This document shows positions 26,894-36,304 of a stretch of DNA of 64,000 nt, piece by piece. The translations under genes were made by a program, and so were the position numbers. Position 1 is the first letter of the stretch. Each line of letters opens with the position of its first letter. Under the pieces are notes generated by a model, which saw only the letters and a program-made list of their open reading frames with translations, had not been told where the DNA came from and ran no database searches. Source of the DNA: Pontibacter vulgaris (lineage in GTDB: Bacteria > Bacteroidota > Bacteroidia > Cytophagales > Hymenobacteraceae); the NCBI RefSeq assembly GCF_022758145.1, contig NZ_JAJVDH010000004.1:310001-374000 (forward strand). The letters run 5' to 3'.

Positions 26894-28831
26894 ATGAGTA
26901 TTAAACAAAATGCCAGCGCAGTTTCTACGGCCGGCTTACTGATTTCGCTGGGCATTATTTACGGAGACATAGGCACCTCGCCGCTCTATGTAATGAAGGC
27001 TATCATTGGGGAGGCGGTAATTAACAAAACCCTGGTTTACGGTGGTATTTCCTGTGTTGTCTGGACGTTAACCCTGCAAACAACTATAAAGTATGTTATA
27101 CTTACCTTACAGGCCGATAACAATGGCGAAGGTGGTATTTTCTCGCTTTATACGCTTATCCGCCGTAAAGCCAGATGGCTTGTAGTACCGGCTATGCTTG
27201 GAGGTTGTGCCCTGCTTGCCGATGGCATTATCACTCCTCCGATCTCTGTTTCTTCAGCTATCGAAGGGCTTCGTATTCTGCAACCTTCCATACCTACTGT
27301 GCCCATTGTGATAGCTATACTTACATTGCTGTTCATGATGCAGAACTTTGGTACAGAGATCGTAGGTAAAGCTTTTGGCCCTATAATGCTGGCTTGGTTC
27401 ACGATGCTTGGGGCATTAGGTCTGCTTTCGCTGGTACATCACCCGGAGATACTTGCTGCGTTTAACCCGCGCTACGCCTACGAAATGCTGGTAAATTACC
27501 CGAACGGTTTCTGGCTGCTGGGTGCTGTTTTCCTGTGTACTACGGGTGCCGAGGCCTTGTATTCTGATTTAGGTCATTGCGGTAAAGCAAACATCCGTTT
27601 CAGCTGGACTTTTGTAAAAACCTGCCTTTTGCTGAATTACTTCGGTCAAGGCGCCTGGCTGATGTCGCATGCGGGCAGCAAACTTACTCAAAACCCGTTT
27701 TATGCCATTATGCCAGGCTGGTTCCTGATTTTCGGAATCGGTATAGCTACCATTGCAGCTATAATTGCCAGCCAGGCGCTTATCAGCGGTTCTTTCACAC
27801 TTATAAGCGAAGCCATCCGCCTGAACTTGTGGCCACGGGTTAAATTGGTTTACCCAACAAACCTGAAGGGCCAGCTGTATGTACCTAGTATAAACCGTAT
27901 GCTTTGGCTTGGCTGCGTAGGTGTGGTACTTTATTTCCGCGAATCGGAGCACATGGAAGCTGCTTATGGCTTGTCTATTACTGTGGCCATGCTGTCTACC
28001 TCCATTTTGTTAAGTTATTACCTGTATGTAAAGTATAAACTTCGCCTGCTAGTAGTTGTATTCCTGGCCATTTATATCAGCATCGAATCATCCTTCCTGA
28101 TTGCCAACCTGAGCAAATTTCCGCATGGTGGCTGGGTATCGCTCCTGATTGGTATTGTGCTCCTTGCCGTTATGTATACCTGGATTAAGGCCTTTTACAT
28201 CAAACGTAACCTGACAGAGTACGTGCGACTGCGCGATTACATACCTGCGTTGAAAGAGCTAAGCGAAGATGATACCATTCCAAAGTATACCACCCACCTG
28301 GTATTTATGACCAGTGCCCCGAAAACGAAAGAAATAGAATCAAAGGTTATTTATTCAATTTTCCAGAAACGCCCGAAACGTGCTGATATTTACTGGTTTG
28401 TACACGTAGACACAACCGACGAGCCCTATACAATGGAGTATAAGGTGCGAAAACTGGATGAAGAAGATGTGATCCGCATTGATTTTAAACTTGGCTTCCG
28501 GGTAGAGCAGCGCATTAACCTGTTCTTCAGAAAAGTTGTTGAAGAGCTGGTAGATAATGGAGAAGTGGATATTACAAGCCGCTACATATCGCTTAACAGG
28601 CAAAACCTTATTGGTGACTTCCGTTTTGTAGTACTTGAAAAATTCCTGTCTTACGAAAACGACCTGCCTCTGAAAGAGCGCCTTATCATGGAGTTATACT
28701 TCTATATCAAGCAGTTTACCAGCTCAGAAAGCAAGTGGTTTGGCCTGGATACCAGCTCTGTTAAGGTAGAGAAAGTACCGTTGGTAATTTCTCCTGTTCA
28801 GGCACCCCAGCTTAAACGCGTTTCTGTTTAG
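26894..28831 (+). CDS. kup: KUP-family potassium uptake permease
   Basis: A 645-aa potassium/proton symporter. The N-terminal signature GLLISLGIIYGDIGTSPLYV is diagnostic, followed by GGIFSLYTLIRRKARWLV and about twelve membrane helices through residue about 440. A cytosolic C-terminal region of about 200 residues follows (from YIPALKELSEDDTIPKYTTH). Length is typical. Transport supports cell turgor and growth at low potassium. It is monocistronic or loosely linked to dedA. Confidence 0.96.
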   Translation: MSIKQNASAVSTAGLLISLGIIYGDIGTSPLYVMKAIIGEAVINKTLVYGGISCVVWTLTLQTTIKYVILTLQADNNGEGGIFSLYTLIRRKARWLVVPAMLGGCALLADGIITPPISVSSAIEGLRILQPSIPTVPIVIAILTLLFMMQNFGTEIVGKAFGPIMLAWFTMLGALGLLSLVHHPEILAAFNPRYAYEMLVNYPNGFWLLGAVFLCTTGAEALYSDLGHCGKANIRFSWTFVKTCLLLNYFGQGAWLMSHAGSKLTQNPFYAIMPGWFLIFGIGIATIAAIIASQALISGSFTLISEAIRLNLWPRVKLVYPTNLKGQLYVPSINRMLWLGCVGVVLYFRESEHMEAAYGLSITVAMLSTSILLSYYLYVKYKLRLLVVVFLAIYISIESSFLIANLSKFPHGGWVSLLIGIVLLAVMYTWIKAFYIKRNLTEYVRLRDYIPALKELSEDDTIPKYTTHLVFMTSAPKTKEIESKVIYSIFQKRPKRADIYWFVHVDTTDEPYTMEYKVRKLDEEDVIRIDFKLGFRVEQRINLFFRKVVEELVDNGEVDITSRYISLNRQNLIGDFRFVVLEKFLSYENDLPLKERLIMELYFYIKQFTSSESKWFGLDTSSVKVEKVPLVISPVQAPQLKRVSV

Positions 28832-28867
28832 GTTTGTAGTTAAAGTAAGTAATACGCTAATAATTTT

Positions 28868-28912
28868 AGATGCAGCAGTATCCTTAAAAAGGAAATACTG
28901 CTGCATCTTTTG
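28868..28912 (+). terminator. Terminator after kup
   Basis: A 14-bp stem AGATGCAGCAGTAT / ATACTGCTGCATCT (28868-28881 with 28895-28908) has an inner TCC/GGA extension and is followed by TTTTG. Confidence 0.8.
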
Positions 28913-29163
28913 TTTTCAGGGTTTCAGAAGCTAACCTGGAAAGTTTCTTTTTAAGCTTTTTTGGCAGTTTTCATTCAAGATTCCACTTCTATTAGTATCT
29001 TGCTATATCTTTATTTACTTAATATCTTTATCTGCTTATAGGTGTATTGGCTTTTAAGCTTAAAAATGATCAGGATTTCAGTTATCGGATCGGATATAAG
29101 GCTAATACTATAGTATAAAAGAACCACTTTAAAAATATAAGTAGCTGTATACAGCAACCTTAC
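28913..29163. other. Intergenic region upstream of first amino-acid permease
   Basis: About 250 AT-rich bases with no ORF. GTATACAGC lies just before the start codon. No clear -33/-7 pair was found. Confidence 0.4.
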
Positions 29164-30924
29164 ATGAATAAACTACTCCTTAATTTACGCCGCCGCAAGA
29201 GCGCTACTGCACTTCTCAACGACTATAAAGACGATGCGCACATTCAGGGAACTGACCTTGTGCGTACGCTTCGCCTCCGCGATCTAATCTCTTTTGGTAT
29301 TGCCGCTATTATTGGTGCTGGTATTTTCAGTACAATAGGTAATGCCAGTGCTGCAGGCGGGCCTGGCGTTTCGCTGTTATTTATATTTACTGCTATTGCC
29401 TGTGGCTTCTCGGCATTATGCTATGCTCAGTTTGCCTCTACCATTCCGGTAGCAGGTAGCGCCTACACGTATGCTTATGCTTCCTTTGGCGAGTTGATAG
29501 CCTGGATAATCGGGTGGGATTTACTTATGGAGTATGCCATTGGAAATATTGCAGTAGCCATTTCGTGGTCCGATTATTTTACAGCCCTTTTAAGCGGCAT
29601 TGGCCTGGTTATACCAGAATACCTGACCATGGACTTCCTGAGCGCCTCTCGCGGCCATGCAGAAGTGATGGCTCAGCTGGCCCAGGGTACTGCGCTTTCA
29701 TCGCTGCCTTCTAACCTGCAGCAGGCATACGCGGCCTGGCAGAATGCACCTTCTTTGGGAGGCATTAAATTAGTAGCTGATATTCCGGCATTGGCCATTA
29801 CTGTCCTGATCACATACCTGGTTTACATTGGCATTAAAGAATCGAAGCGAACAGCTAACCTTCTTGTATTGCTAAAGCTGATTGTTATATTTATTGTGAT
29901 TGCAGTAGGTGCATTTTATGTAAACCCGGGTAACTGGAGCCCTTTCGCTCCTAACGGTATATCAGGCATTATGAAAGGTGTTTCAGCAGTTTTCTTTGCT
30001 TACATCGGTTTTGATGCGATTTCTACAACCGCCGAGGAATGCGAAAATCCCCAACGCGACCTGCCTCGGGCTATGATCTGGTCTCTGGTAATCTGTACAG
30101 CGCTTTACGTTGTTATAGCCCTTGTGCTTACCGGCATGGTGCCTTATACTGAACTTGCTGTTGGCGACCCGCTGGCGTATGTATTTTCAAGAGTGAACCT
30201 GGATGCAATTGCCGGTATCGTGGCTGTGAGTGCGATTGTGGCCATGGCAAGCGTTCTGTTGGTTTTCCAGTATGGGCAACCACGTATCTGGATGAGTATG
30301 AGCCGAGATGGTCTTTTACCTAAGATATTTTCAAGCATTCACCCGAAACACAAAACGCCCTGGTTTGCAACTATAGTTACCGGTTTCGTAGTAGCGGTGC
30401 CAGCCTTGTTCATGAACCTGACCGAGGTAACCGACCTGACAAGTATAGGAACGTTGTTTGCCTTTGTACTGGTATGTGGTGGCATTCTTATTCAGCAGCA
30501 GAAACATGAGGTTCCGGTTGGTAAAGGCTTCCGGGTGCCTTATGTAAATGCCAAGTATGTGCTGCCTTTACTACTTATTATCTGCATAGGCCTTGTCTAT
30601 ATTTACAACCAGGAAGGCATTGCACAGTTCTTTAGTATGACAGAGGGGGAAGCGTCTGGCTGGGAAGTATTCCAGCATAAATTGCCACTAATAGGCTTTA
30701 TGCTTGTTACAATTGTTATGGTATACCTGAGCTTTACGCGCAATCTTTCTCTTATTCCGGTTTTAGGCCTGCTTACAAACCTATACCTGATGACGGAACT
30801 GGGTATTACAAACTGGAGCCGGTTCCTGGCATGGCTTGTACTTGGGCTTATCATATACTTTTTCTACGGCTACAGACACAGTAAATTACACCCTACTAAC
30901 GCAGCTGCCCCTACTAAAGCATAA
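29164..30924 (+). CDS. APC-family amino-acid permease (CAT-like), long form
   Basis: A 586-aa transporter of the amino acid-polyamine-organocation superfamily. The first helix carries FGIAAIIGAGIFSTIG, the substrate backbone-binding GAGIF motif, followed by YAQFASTIPVAGSAYTYAYA and IGWDLLMEYAIGN. It is longer than its neighbour at 31405. An insertion of about 40 residues (SASRGHAEVMAQLAQGTALS onward, near residues 160-200) sits in an external loop, and extra C-terminal helices end at YGYRHSKLH. It is most like cationic amino-acid permeases. The substrate is not determined. A small membrane-protein gene follows 10 bases later. Confidence 0.92.
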   Translation: MNKLLLNLRRRKSATALLNDYKDDAHIQGTDLVRTLRLRDLISFGIAAIIGAGIFSTIGNASAAGGPGVSLLFIFTAIACGFSALCYAQFASTIPVAGSAYTYAYASFGELIAWIIGWDLLMEYAIGNIAVAISWSDYFTALLSGIGLVIPEYLTMDFLSASRGHAEVMAQLAQGTALSSLPSNLQQAYAAWQNAPSLGGIKLVADIPALAITVLITYLVYIGIKESKRTANLLVLLKLIVIFIVIAVGAFYVNPGNWSPFAPNGISGIMKGVSAVFFAYIGFDAISTTAEECENPQRDLPRAMIWSLVICTALYVVIALVLTGMVPYTELAVGDPLAYVFSRVNLDAIAGIVAVSAIVAMASVLLVFQYGQPRIWMSMSRDGLLPKIFSSIHPKHKTPWFATIVTGFVVAVPALFMNLTEVTDLTSIGTLFAFVLVCGGILIQQQKHEVPVGKGFRVPYVNAKYVLPLLLIICIGLVYIYNQEGIAQFFSMTEGEASGWEVFQHKLPLIGFMLVTIVMVYLSFTRNLSLIPVLGLLTNLYLMTELGITNWSRFLAWLVLGLIIYFFYGYRHSKLHPTNAAAPTKA

Positions 30925-30934
30925 AGCTTAGATA

Positions 30935-31291
30935 ATGAATAAAACGAAAAGCATAGCAACTGCTTTAGCCATAGTTTTCTGGCTGGCACTGCTATGCTTT
31001 TCAATTAATTTCCAGGTTCAGCAATTTAGAACCTCCATCCCCTCCTCTGCTGTATCTTCTGATCAGCAGGACTTCATTACTCCTGTTTCTGCAGAACACG
31101 CTGTAGCCTGGATCGAACAGGTTCTCGATCTGGAAGTTATCTCATCTTTTAAAAACTGGGCACTGCCAGCTTCTTTACTGGCCTTTTTGCTACTTTATGC
31201 CGATGCATGCGCAATAAAGAAGCAACTACGCCACAGTTTCAATTTCATATTCCTATCTCTTCGTTTCCGGATTTTCCCCAACGCTCCATAG
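30935..31291 (+). CDS. Small two-helix membrane protein between two permeases
   Basis: A 118-aa protein with two predicted membrane segments (about residues 8-27 and 75-94). They flank a polar stretch of about 45 residues (SSDQQDFITPVSAEHAVAWI). The C-terminus is basic and aromatic (RHSFNFIFLSLRFR). It starts 10 bases after the upstream permease gene, so they are probably co-transcribed. I recognise no family. It may be an accessory subunit or a poorly conserved local gene. Confidence 0.55.
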   Translation: MNKTKSIATALAIVFWLALLCFSINFQVQQFRTSIPSSAVSSDQQDFITPVSAEHAVAWIEQVLDLEVISSFKNWALPASLLAFLLLYADACAIKKQLRHSFNFIFLSLRFRIFPNAP

Positions 31292-31404
31292 ATTTTTCTG
31301 CTATTTGCAGGTATGTCTTTTTGATTAGTTACGACTGCAATACAGTGCAATCTTTTTATATTAGAACTCTACTTACTAAACACCTAACACACAACTAAAC
31401 TTTT

Positions 31405-32895
31405 ATGGCAAAAAATATTTTTGCGACCAAATCAGTTGCCAAGCTTATCAGGGAATCTGAGGGCGGGGAACATACCTTAAAACGGACCCTTACAGCCAGC
31501 AACCTGACTATGCTGGGCATTGGTGCCATTATTGGTGCCGGTATTTTCGTGTTAACAGGCACAGCTGCTGCCAACGCGGCAGGTCCGGCAATTGTATTCT
31601 CCTTTATTATAGCCGGTCTGGGCTGTTTATTTGCCGGGCTTTGCTACGCTGAGTTTGCCTCTATGATTCCGGTAGCTGGTAGTGCATACACATATGGTTA
31701 CGCTACGTTAGGCGAGTTTATTGCCTGGATAATTGGCTGGGACCTTATACTTGAATACCTTTTCAGTGCAGCTACCGTAGCTGTTGGCTGGAGCGGAAAC
31801 TTTGTGAGCTTACTCAAATCTCTTGGCATCCACATTCCTGCCATAGTAGCAAGCGCACCTTTGGCTTATGATGGTACTTCTATTACAACTACTGGTACTT
31901 TTATAAACCTGCCAGCTGTTTTGCTTATACTCGTACTAACTGCCCTTCTTATAGTTGGTATCCAGGAATCTGCAAAAATCAATAACCTTATCGTAGTTGT
32001 TAAGATCTCTATCGTTTTACTGGTAATCATCTTTGGCTTCCAGTATGTTAATACTGAAAACTGGGTTCCTTTTGTTCCGGAGATGGAAATACTGCCAAAT
32101 GGCAGCACACGTTTTGGTTGGAGTGGTATTGTACAGGGTGCAGCCATTGTATTCTTCTCTTACATTGGTTTCGATGCCGTTAGTACTGCTGCCCAGGAAG
32201 CTAAGAACCCTCAGCGCGACATGCCGATAGGTATGCTGCTATCACTTGGTATCTGCACCGTGCTTTACATACTTATGTCACTGGTTCTTACCGGTTTAAC
32301 GTCTTACGAGAATCTTAATGTACCAGATCCTGTACTGGTAGCGCTTACAGCTGCAGGCCCTGCGCTTAAGTGGTTATACTTCTTTACTGGTATCGGCGCA
32401 ATTGCAGGTCTTGCATCAGTGGTACTGGTAATGCTTATGGGCCAGCCGCGTATTTTCTTTGCAATGTCGCGCGATGGTTTATTGCCGGCTTTCTTCGGTA
32501 AAGTGCATCCACGTTTTGGCACGCCACACGTTGCTACCATTGTTACAGGTGTGATTGCAGCTATTATTGCCGGCATTTTCCCGATTGGCTTGCTTGGCGA
32601 GCTGGTAAGTATAGGTACGCTGCTGGCTTTCGTGATTGTGTGTGCCGGTATTATTATGCTGCGCCGCACCAGCCCGGAACTGAATCGTCCGTTCAAGACA
32701 CCATTGGTGCCGCTTGTACCTATTTTAGGTATCCTGATCTGTGGTTACATGATGCTAAACCTGGGTTTTGATACCTGGATGCGACTGATCATCTGGATGG
32801 CAATAGGTATACTTATTTATTTCCTGTATGGCCGTAAGAATAGTAAGTTGCAAAAACAGCTGGAAGATGCTCCTGTAGAAACGCTGAAAGCATAA
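31405..32895 (+). CDS. APC-family amino-acid permease (CAT-like)
   Basis: A 496-aa permease closely related to the product of 29164-30924. It shares LGIGAIIGAGIFVLTGTAAA, YAEFASMIPVAGSAYTYGYA, IGWDLILEYLFSAATVAVGW and AIVFFSYIGFDAVSTAAQEA. Twelve membrane segments are expected, and the length is standard for the family. Both copies keep the GAGIF loop of helix 1. The tandem arrangement suggests an old duplication with divergence of substrate or regulation. A terminator follows. Confidence 0.93.
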   Translation: MAKNIFATKSVAKLIRESEGGEHTLKRTLTASNLTMLGIGAIIGAGIFVLTGTAAANAAGPAIVFSFIIAGLGCLFAGLCYAEFASMIPVAGSAYTYGYATLGEFIAWIIGWDLILEYLFSAATVAVGWSGNFVSLLKSLGIHIPAIVASAPLAYDGTSITTTGTFINLPAVLLILVLTALLIVGIQESAKINNLIVVVKISIVLLVIIFGFQYVNTENWVPFVPEMEILPNGSTRFGWSGIVQGAAIVFFSYIGFDAVSTAAQEAKNPQRDMPIGMLLSLGICTVLYILMSLVLTGLTSYENLNVPDPVLVALTAAGPALKWLYFFTGIGAIAGLASVVLVMLMGQPRIFFAMSRDGLLPAFFGKVHPRFGTPHVATIVTGVIAAIIAGIFPIGLLGELVSIGTLLAFVIVCAGIIMLRRTSPELNRPFKTPLVPLVPILGILICGYMMLNLGFDTWMRLIIWMAIGILIYFLYGRKNSKLQKQLEDAPVETLKA

Positions 32896-32914
32896 CCAAC
32901 TTTCCACTATAAGT

Positions 32915-32948
32915 AAAAAGCCACTGTTAATTACAGTGGCTTTTTTTA
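32915..32948 (+). terminator. Terminator after second permease
   Basis: The stem GCCACTGT / ACAGTGGC with a 5-base loop is flanked by AAAA and TTTTTTT. Confidence 0.88.
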
Positions 32949-33049
32949 TGCAATTATACCCAGCACTCAAACTTCCGGAATGTTAAAAATCACCACCCAA
33001 AACCATAAAAATCATGCTGCGTTTAACGGCTATAATTAGCTTTAAACAC

Positions 33050-33535
33050 ATGAAAAAGCACAATCAGGAACTTGATATTGATGAAGACCTGGCACTGGAG
33101 CATAAGTCATTAATTTTAGAACGGATTGGTTGGATACTCATGCTGCTATTTGTAGTTGCCGCTGCACTTGGCTTTACAGGACGCGGTGGAATTATAAATG
33201 ACAAAACGGAAGGTAGTACTGCAGCTGGTATAGAAGTTGCCTATGAACGTTTTCTAAGAAGAGATGCACCATCTACCCTGAAAATCACGCTCCACGAACC
33301 AAGCTCTCAAGTACGTTTCAGCAAGGCATTCTATGAAAAAGTAAGGATAGAGGAAGTAGTTCCGGAGCCAAAACAAGTACAGGTTACTCACGAAAGTATA
33401 CTTTATACTTTTGAGGGCGCACCGGTAAACGCTTCACTGCTCTTCTACCTCAAACCACAAAAAGCCGGCAGCTTGCAGTACATGGTTGATAATGGTAAGC
33501 ACCAGCTTAGTATCTCTCAATATATATATCCTTAA
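33050..33535 (+). CDS. Single-pass membrane protein, partner of DUF421 protein
   Basis: A 161-aa protein from the ATG at 33050 (MKKHNQELDIDEDLALEHKS). An acidic N-terminal tail of about 30 residues precedes one membrane segment (RIGWILMLLFVVAAALGF). An external beta-rich domain of about 100 residues then ends QLSISQYIYP. The family is not recognised. The DUF421/YetF-like gene starts 13 bases after its stop, so a two-gene membrane complex is likely (inference). Confidence 0.68.
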   Translation: MKKHNQELDIDEDLALEHKSLILERIGWILMLLFVVAAALGFTGRGGIINDKTEGSTAAGIEVAYERFLRRDAPSTLKITLHEPSSQVRFSKAFYEKVRIEEVVPEPKQVQVTHESILYTFEGAPVNASLLFYLKPQKAGSLQYMVDNGKHQLSISQYIYP

Positions 33536-33548
33536 CCCTTAAAAACAC

Positions 33549-33998
33549 ATGGATTCTGTAATACGTGGCGTTATAGTATACTTTTTCCTGTTATTGATAT
33601 TCAGGATAAGTGGCAAGAGAACCCTGAGCGAGGCAACTGTTTTTGATTTTGTGTTATTGCTTATTATCTCTGAAACAACGCAACAAGCCCTGCTTGCCGA
33701 TGATTATTCGATCACAAATGGTTTCCTGCTGATTACAACCCTGCTGATTGTAGATGTGGGCATGTCGTTATTCAAACAGCGCTTTACCGCCGTAGAGAAA
33801 ATTCTGGATGGCGTACCGCTTATTATTATCGACAATGGCAAAATGCTGAAAGAACGAATGAAGAAATCGCGGGTAAACGAATCAGATATTATGGAATCTG
33901 CAAGGGAGTTACAAGGCCTTGAAAACCTTGATCAGATTAAATATGCCATATTAGAGAAAGATGGCAAAATCACGATCATACCAAAAGAGAATAAATAA
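33549..33998 (+). CDS. DUF421 (YetF/YcaP-like) membrane protein
   Basis: A 149-aa DUF421 family protein. Three hydrophobic segments (VIVYFFLLLIFRISGKRTLS, FDFVLLLIISETTQQALL, and ITNGFLLITTLLIVDVGMSL) precede the conserved soluble tail. That tail has GVPLIIIDNGKMLKERMKKS, then ESDIMESAREL and IKYAILEKDGKITIIP. The family role is unknown. It is translated as the second gene of a pair with the membrane protein at 33050-33535. Confidence 0.87.
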   Translation: MDSVIRGVIVYFFLLLIFRISGKRTLSEATVFDFVLLLIISETTQQALLADDYSITNGFLLITTLLIVDVGMSLFKQRFTAVEKILDGVPLIIIDNGKMLKERMKKSRVNESDIMESARELQGLENLDQIKYAILEKDGKITIIPKENK

Positions 33999-34078
33999 AA
34001 GCAGCAACGCTACAAACTAGGTTATACCTCTGCTTCTTTTAAAATAATGTAAAAAGATTAGACCTCCTTTACATTTTA

Positions 34079-34627
34079 TTAATGATTTGATGAAAGCTGG
34101 TTTTCAGAGATTTTTTTCAGGTTGGCTAACCCACGCTCGAAATCCGGGCCAATCATACCATCCATAAACAACCCGACATACTTACTTACAGGGTTATTAC
34201 CCATATCCGTATCCATAGCCCAGGTTAAAAAAGTGCCATCAGCCAGTTCTTTAAAAGTATACGTACCTGTCCCTTTCCCATTTTCCCGGAAGTCCATTTC
34301 AGCAACTATGAGCAAGTTTGGCTGGCTTTTCTTTAGCGTAAGTATACCATTGCCTACATTAGGATGCTGGCTTGACCAGGAATAGCGGGCACCCGGACCC
34401 ATTGCAGGACCTGTATAAGTAAGTTTCATTGCAGGATCTATACTATGCCAAGGCGACCATTTTTCCCAGTTACGCAGCGTGTTTATCTGCTCGAAAACAA
34501 GGGAAGCCGGTGCCTTGATAATTACTGTTCGCTCTACGTGCACTTTTGAAGGCAGAAAGATGGAAACAACTACCAAAAGCAACACAATAACAAGCAAACT
34601 AAAACCTGTATACTTTAGTGTTTTCAT
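34079..34627 (-). CDS. SRPBCC family protein with N-terminal anchor
   Basis: A 182-aa START/Bet v1-like fold protein, probably tethered to the membrane by residues 5-25 (KYTGFSLLVIVLLLVVVSIF). The SRPBCC domain starts VHVERTVIIKAPASLVFEQI and continues NWEKWSPWHSIDPAMKLTYT and GNGILTLKKSQPNLLIVAEM. The Trp-rich NWEKWSPW segment is common in this family. Such proteins bind hydrophobic ligands, but the ligand here is unknown. No operon partner is evident. Confidence 0.87.
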   Translation of the reverse strand: MKTLKYTGFSLLVIVLLLVVVSIFLPSKVHVERTVIIKAPASLVFEQINTLRNWEKWSPWHSIDPAMKLTYTGPAMGPGARYSWSSQHPNVGNGILTLKKSQPNLLIVAEMDFRENGKGTGTYTFKELADGTFLTWAMDTDMGNNPVSKYVGLFMDGMIGPDFERGLANLKKISENQLSSNH

Positions 34628-34709
34628 ATAAAAACTGGTAAATCAGAAGTATAATTTTAATAAAAATACGCAAAGAATAGCAGTTTTACAATATTTCAGG
34701 AAAGGCCAT

Positions 34710-34745
34710 AAAAAAAGACCGCAACTGTAATTGCGGCCTTTTTCA
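34710..34745 (-). terminator. Minus-strand terminator of the disordered-protein genes
   Basis: Read on the minus strand, GGCCGCAA / TTGCGGTC (with a G-U pair) is followed by TTTTTTT. It lies about 80 bases after the stop of the gene at 34827-35372. Confidence 0.75.
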
Positions 34746-34826
34746 GATGGAAATTTAATACTAATGTATAACCCTTATACGTAAGTGTACTGATAAGTAT
34801 ACAATTTTTGATTTTGCACTTTTCTA

Positions 34827-35372
34827 CTACCAGTTGCCTGTTCTATCGGATGGCCCGTAATGGTCGTTACCAAAATCACGAAATTCATCCTCGTGCCCAT
34901 ACGAGGCATCGTGTCGGTAGCCATGGTTGCCCCGGCTATCAAAATTACGGTAACGATCTCCTTCTTCCGGATTATCTAGGTTAGGGTCGTACCCCATACT
35001 ATACCGGTAATGCGACCGCTGATGTCCGTACGGTCCTTCATCCAAAGGGTAAAAATGTATACGGTTTACATCGTTCTCGGCTCCGTGTGGTAAACCGTAA
35101 TCTTCATGACGTGGCATACCATAAACATTGCTCGACTCATACATGGTATTTAAATAATCTTCCCGGCTACCACCGCGGCTATCTCCCCTGCCCTCGTAAC
35201 TTGGCGGCATCCGGTATCCTCGCTCCATACGGTCGCCATCTTGCAGGTAACCACGTTCACCTTCATACTCTCCTCTGTGGCGGTTATGCATCATTTTCTG
35301 TTCGTAGCGCCACTGCTTTTTGCCATAATCACCTTCGTCGTTGTGCTCTCTGCTATCTCTATAATTTCTCAT
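34827..35372 (-). CDS. Intrinsically disordered Arg/Asp/Gly/Tyr-rich protein A
   Basis: A 181-aa protein with no cysteine, almost no aliphatic core residues and many Arg, Asp, Glu, Gly, Tyr, His and Asn. It is made of short charged-aromatic segments such as SREHNDEGDYGKKQWRYEQ and YEGERGYLQDGDRMERGYRM. It has no signal peptide, hydrophobic segment or known domain. This composition predicts a disordered, hydrophilin-like or condensate-forming protein. It lies in tandem with protein B (35475-36161), whose N-terminus also has an NYRD.RE pattern. Its reading frame is supported by the ATG and by a terminator after its stop. Confidence 0.7.
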   Translation of the reverse strand: MRNYRDSREHNDEGDYGKKQWRYEQKMMHNRHRGEYEGERGYLQDGDRMERGYRMPPSYEGRGDSRGGSREDYLNTMYESSNVYGMPRHEDYGLPHGAENDVNRIHFYPLDEGPYGHQRSHYRYSMGYDPNLDNPEEGDRYRNFDSRGNHGYRHDASYGHEDEFRDFGNDHYGPSDRTGNW

Positions 35373-35474
35373 AATTGTTTTTATTGTTAAGACTTCAGCC
35401 CCAGGTAGTACCCGGGTACCGGAGCGCCGTTATATAGTTATAGTTTATACGTTTGCGTTACAAATTGCAGCTTG

Positions 35475-36161
35475 TTACCGGTTACGCGGTCCCCGCTCAT
35501 TGCGCCCTTGCTGCTGGTTCTGCCATCTATCCTGGTTGCCGTATGAAGTATCTTCACCAAAATGAGGTCTGCCCTGGTCGCTATAGTTTCTTCCGGCAAA
35601 GCCTCCCCTGTAATCACTATCATACCTTGGATTGCCTTCTTCGTAGCGTCTGTACGATTCAAAATCTCCGCGGGAAGAATGTCCCAGATACAAATCATCC
35701 TTACGATTACGGGGGTGCACAACATCATGCCCGAAACGCTCATCAGCCATACGATAGCGCTCGCTTGGGTGTGCATTATGGCGTAAATGCTCGTAATCAG
35801 TATTTCTATAGTCAGCACGGGCATCGTAGTGGCGGCCAGAATTATACCGATCATCAGTATAAACCACACCAAGCGGGTTGTTTCTTCTAGGGCGCCTATG
35901 GCTGCTGAAATCTTCTCCGCTATAGGTAGCTCCACCCGATTGGTAACGCCCTTCGGGGTACATAGAACTTTGTTCTGCATTTGCATTAAAATTACGCTGG
36001 TCGCCATAATCTTTATCGTAAGCCCGGCCATAACCCAGATTAAAATGCGAATCTGTTGTATAATTTCCCCGGCTTGAATTGTGCCCATGTTCCTGCTCAT
36101 GCAACCAGCGAGGCTCGCGTTCTTCCCTGTTATCGCGGTAATTTACATTTTCGTGTCTCAT
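35475..36161 (-). CDS. Intrinsically disordered Arg/Asp/Gly/Tyr-rich protein B
   Basis: A 228-aa low-complexity protein of the same style as A and C. It starts MRHENVNYRDNREEREPRWL and ends NQQQGRNERGPRNR. No cysteine, signal peptide or membrane helix is present. Tyr, Arg, Asp, Asn and Gly dominate, with dispersed RY, DY and GR pairs. A competing minus-strand frame (35438-36100) is hydrophobic-random and is a shadow. B and A are in the same direction, and B is divergent from C across a 143-base region. Function unknown. Related gene sets in this order of bacteria are candidates for desiccation or stress protection (inference). Confidence 0.7.
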   Translation of the reverse strand: MRHENVNYRDNREEREPRWLHEQEHGHNSSRGNYTTDSHFNLGYGRAYDKDYGDQRNFNANAEQSSMYPEGRYQSGGATYSGEDFSSHRRPRRNNPLGVVYTDDRYNSGRHYDARADYRNTDYEHLRHNAHPSERYRMADERFGHDVVHPRNRKDDLYLGHSSRGDFESYRRYEEGNPRYDSDYRGGFAGRNYSDQGRPHFGEDTSYGNQDRWQNQQQGRNERGPRNR

Positions 36162-36304
36162 AGCTTTTAATTATAGTTTGTATCTTTTTTACGGCTGTTA
36201 AGCACCTTTAGGTTAGCCCGTTATCATGCACAATTGCAACTTAGCTTCTAACCCACAGTAGCAATTGCCCGTTTAAAAAGGTACAACAAAAGACAATTTG
36301 AGCT

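Noticed and set aside
35438..36100. 220-aa minus-strand ORF overlapping disordered protein B
   Set aside because: It is an alternative frame of the low-complexity gene at 35475-36161. Its random mix of Ile, Met and Arg and its lack of a conserved start make it a shadow.
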